NCBI GenBank assembly: GCA_003978395.1
Contig: QNZV01000003.1
Coordinates: forward strand, 1-14,807
DNA: 14,807 nt
Direction: 5' to 3'
From: Sulfurovum sp.
GTDB lineage: Bacteria > Campylobacterota > Campylobacteria > Campylobacterales > Sulfurovaceae
Under the pieces are notes generated by a model, which saw only the letters and a program-made list of their open reading frames with translations, did no database searches and was not told the DNA's origin. Positions 13,845 to 14,807 of this stretch are shown one piece after another. The stretch's first letter is position 1; each line of letters starts with the position of its first letter. The position numbers and the translations under genes were made by a program.

Positions 13845-14807
13845 ATGTTTAATAAATTAAAAAATCTTTTTATAAATTCCCATAAAGAGACTATTGATAT
13901 TTTTGAAAAACAGACAAAAATCAAGTATGAAGAGGATATATTTACCTCTTTTAAAGTTTTATCTCTAACCAATAGTTCACTCAAGAACCTCAATCCCTTA
14001 TCTGTTTTTATAAATTTAGAGATAATCAATCTCTCTTCTAACAGAATAGACGATATAACGGTTTTGGAAAACTTCAGAAAAGCAAAAATTATAGATTTGC
14101 GTTTTAATAATATACAAGAACTTCCTAAATGGTTTTTGAAACAAAATAGACCTATATATTGGGAGAGAGACAATGATGAGAAAGAGGGGATTTTTTTAGA
14201 GGGTAATCCTATAGATAAAAGTATAATTGAAAATATTAGAAAAACTAAAATAGAGTCCATCGTATTAGAACCTTTGAGTCCACTAAATACTCAACATCTT
14301 GCTATTTTTATCAAAGATGGATTATCCTCTATGTTTCTTGATTATTTTACTCAAAATAGAGATTTGATAGTAGATAATAGTAGCAATTTTAGACTAAATA
14401 TTTCTCAAATAGAGTACTTGGAAAATTCTATAGAGAATACACCCTTACTTCATAAGATAGAATATATACTACTTATTCTACAGGATACAGAGTGTTGTTT
14501 ATATCCTCCTATATTAGAAAATATAATAGAATATTACCCAAATAGTAAAATATTTTTAATTATAGAGAATCAAAATGAAAATATTAAAGAAAAAATAAAT
14601 TTTTTTAAAACCTATAATAGATCAAATAGTATTATAAATGTTTTTCATAGTAAAAATAGAGAGAGCAATAAAATTATATATGAATATATATATAAATATC
14701 TTCAAAATTCCAAAGAGGCAAAAAGCCTATGGAAAGAGAGTTGGCTAGAGCTAAAAAATGATATTGAAAACCAAAATTATAGAGATTTTAGTTTTGAAGA
14801 GTTTCAG
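13845..14807 (+). CDS. LRR-Roco-type protein with degenerate Roc domain (C-terminus beyond window)
   Basis: A frame without stop from ATG 13845 to the window end (321 codons). Residues 36-99 hold about three leucine-rich repeats (FKVLSLTNSSL, LEIINLSSNRI, AKIIDLRFNNI). LPKWF..QNRPIYW, then GIFLEGNPID (115-124), match the LRR cap that leads into Roc in bacterial Roco proteins. Residues 150-290 occupy the Roc position, with a strand HLAIFIKDG where a P-loop is expected, but no GKT or GKS. A later strand IFLIIENQNE could be the remnant of the NKxD strand, with NQNE in its place. SLWKESWLELKNDIE...FSFEEF (295-320) resembles the start of the COR domain. I therefore infer a Roco pseudo-GTPase; the family call rests on motif memory. 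ATA is the commonest Ile codon by my hand count (about 26 of 44) against roughly a quarter in nadE, hinting at different base history. A weak AAGAG overlaps the preceding stop. Confidence 0.72.
   Translation, partial: MFNKLKNLFINSHKETIDIFEKQTKIKYEEDIFTSFKVLSLTNSSLKNLNPLSVFINLEIINLSSNRIDDITVLENFRKAKIIDLRFNNIQELPKWFLKQNRPIYWERDNDEKEGIFLEGNPIDKSIIENIRKTKIESIVLEPLSPLNTQHLAIFIKDGLSSMFLDYFTQNRDLIVDNSSNFRLNISQIEYLENSIENTPLLHKIEYILLILQDTECCLYPPILENIIEYYPNSKIFLIIENQNENIKEKINFFKTYNRSNSIINVFHSKNRESNKIIYEYIYKYLQNSKEAKSLWKESWLELKNDIENQNYRDFSFEEFQ

Noticed and set aside
13769..14260. 163-residue open frame on the minus strand
   Set aside because: It is antisense to the Roco gene, is low-complexity Ser/Ile/Leu, and has no recognisable domain or ribosome site; the plus frame carries clear LRR and Roco motifs.
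13845..14807. The LRR gene as an ordinary active Roco GTPase or a secreted LRR effector
   Set aside because: No P-loop GK(S/T) is present in the Roc position, and there is no signal peptide or secretion-type N-terminus.

Overview
The window looks like chromosomal DNA of a Campylobacterota (epsilonproteobacterial) species. This rests on low G+C, dense gene packing, extended TGnTATAAT promoters with little sign of a -35 box, AAGGA-type ribosome sites, Aer/CetB-type PAS proteins and the character of PolA, PyrF and the c-di-GMP protein. A Sulfurimonas/Arcobacter-like host is my guess from memory of protein similarity; I ran no search.

Layout. Positions 1-59 (minus) hold the first 19 codons of an unidentified gene running off the left edge. 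From 5252 down to 103 on the minus strand lies a tight run of four genes: polA (DNA polymerase I with an intact proofreading domain), ygjP (HExxH metal-dependent hydrolase), a YegD-type Hsp70-like ATPase and an exported D-Ala-D-Ala dipeptidase (VanX/DdpX family). Three of the four junctions in this stretch carry non-ATG starts or start ambiguities. A small two-helix membrane protein (5381-5755, plus) meets pyrF (5748-6431, minus) tail to tail with an 8-base overlap. pyrF and a cytoplasmic cyclophilin (6495-7007) share a 63-bp divergent promoter region. A large inner-membrane signalling protein follows (7143-9944): sensor region, HAMP, Aer-type PAS, degenerate GGDEF and intact EAL, so most likely a c-di-GMP phosphodiesterase. 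After it come a small exported protein on what looks like a leaderless mRNA (10093-10494) and the glutamine-dependent NAD synthetase nadE (10560-12455).

The most interesting part is the right end (12483-14807). Two paralogous Roadblock/LC7-like proteins lie on either side of a stand-alone Aer/CetB-type (probable FAD-binding) PAS protein. The second Roadblock gene is followed, 11 bases later, by a gene open at the window edge. I read that gene as a Roco-type protein: leucine-rich repeats, a region in the place of the Roc GTPase domain that lacks the P-loop, and the start of a COR domain. Roadblock/LC7 proteins are known partners and regulators of Ras-like GTPases (MglB with MglA), so the cluster reads as a small signalling module linking a redox-type PAS input to a pseudo-GTPase Roco scaffold. 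That interpretation is inference; gene order, paralogy and motif loss are read from the sequence.

No tRNA, rRNA, CRISPR array, insertion sequence or phage gene was seen, and no gene-free stretch exceeds 300 bases.
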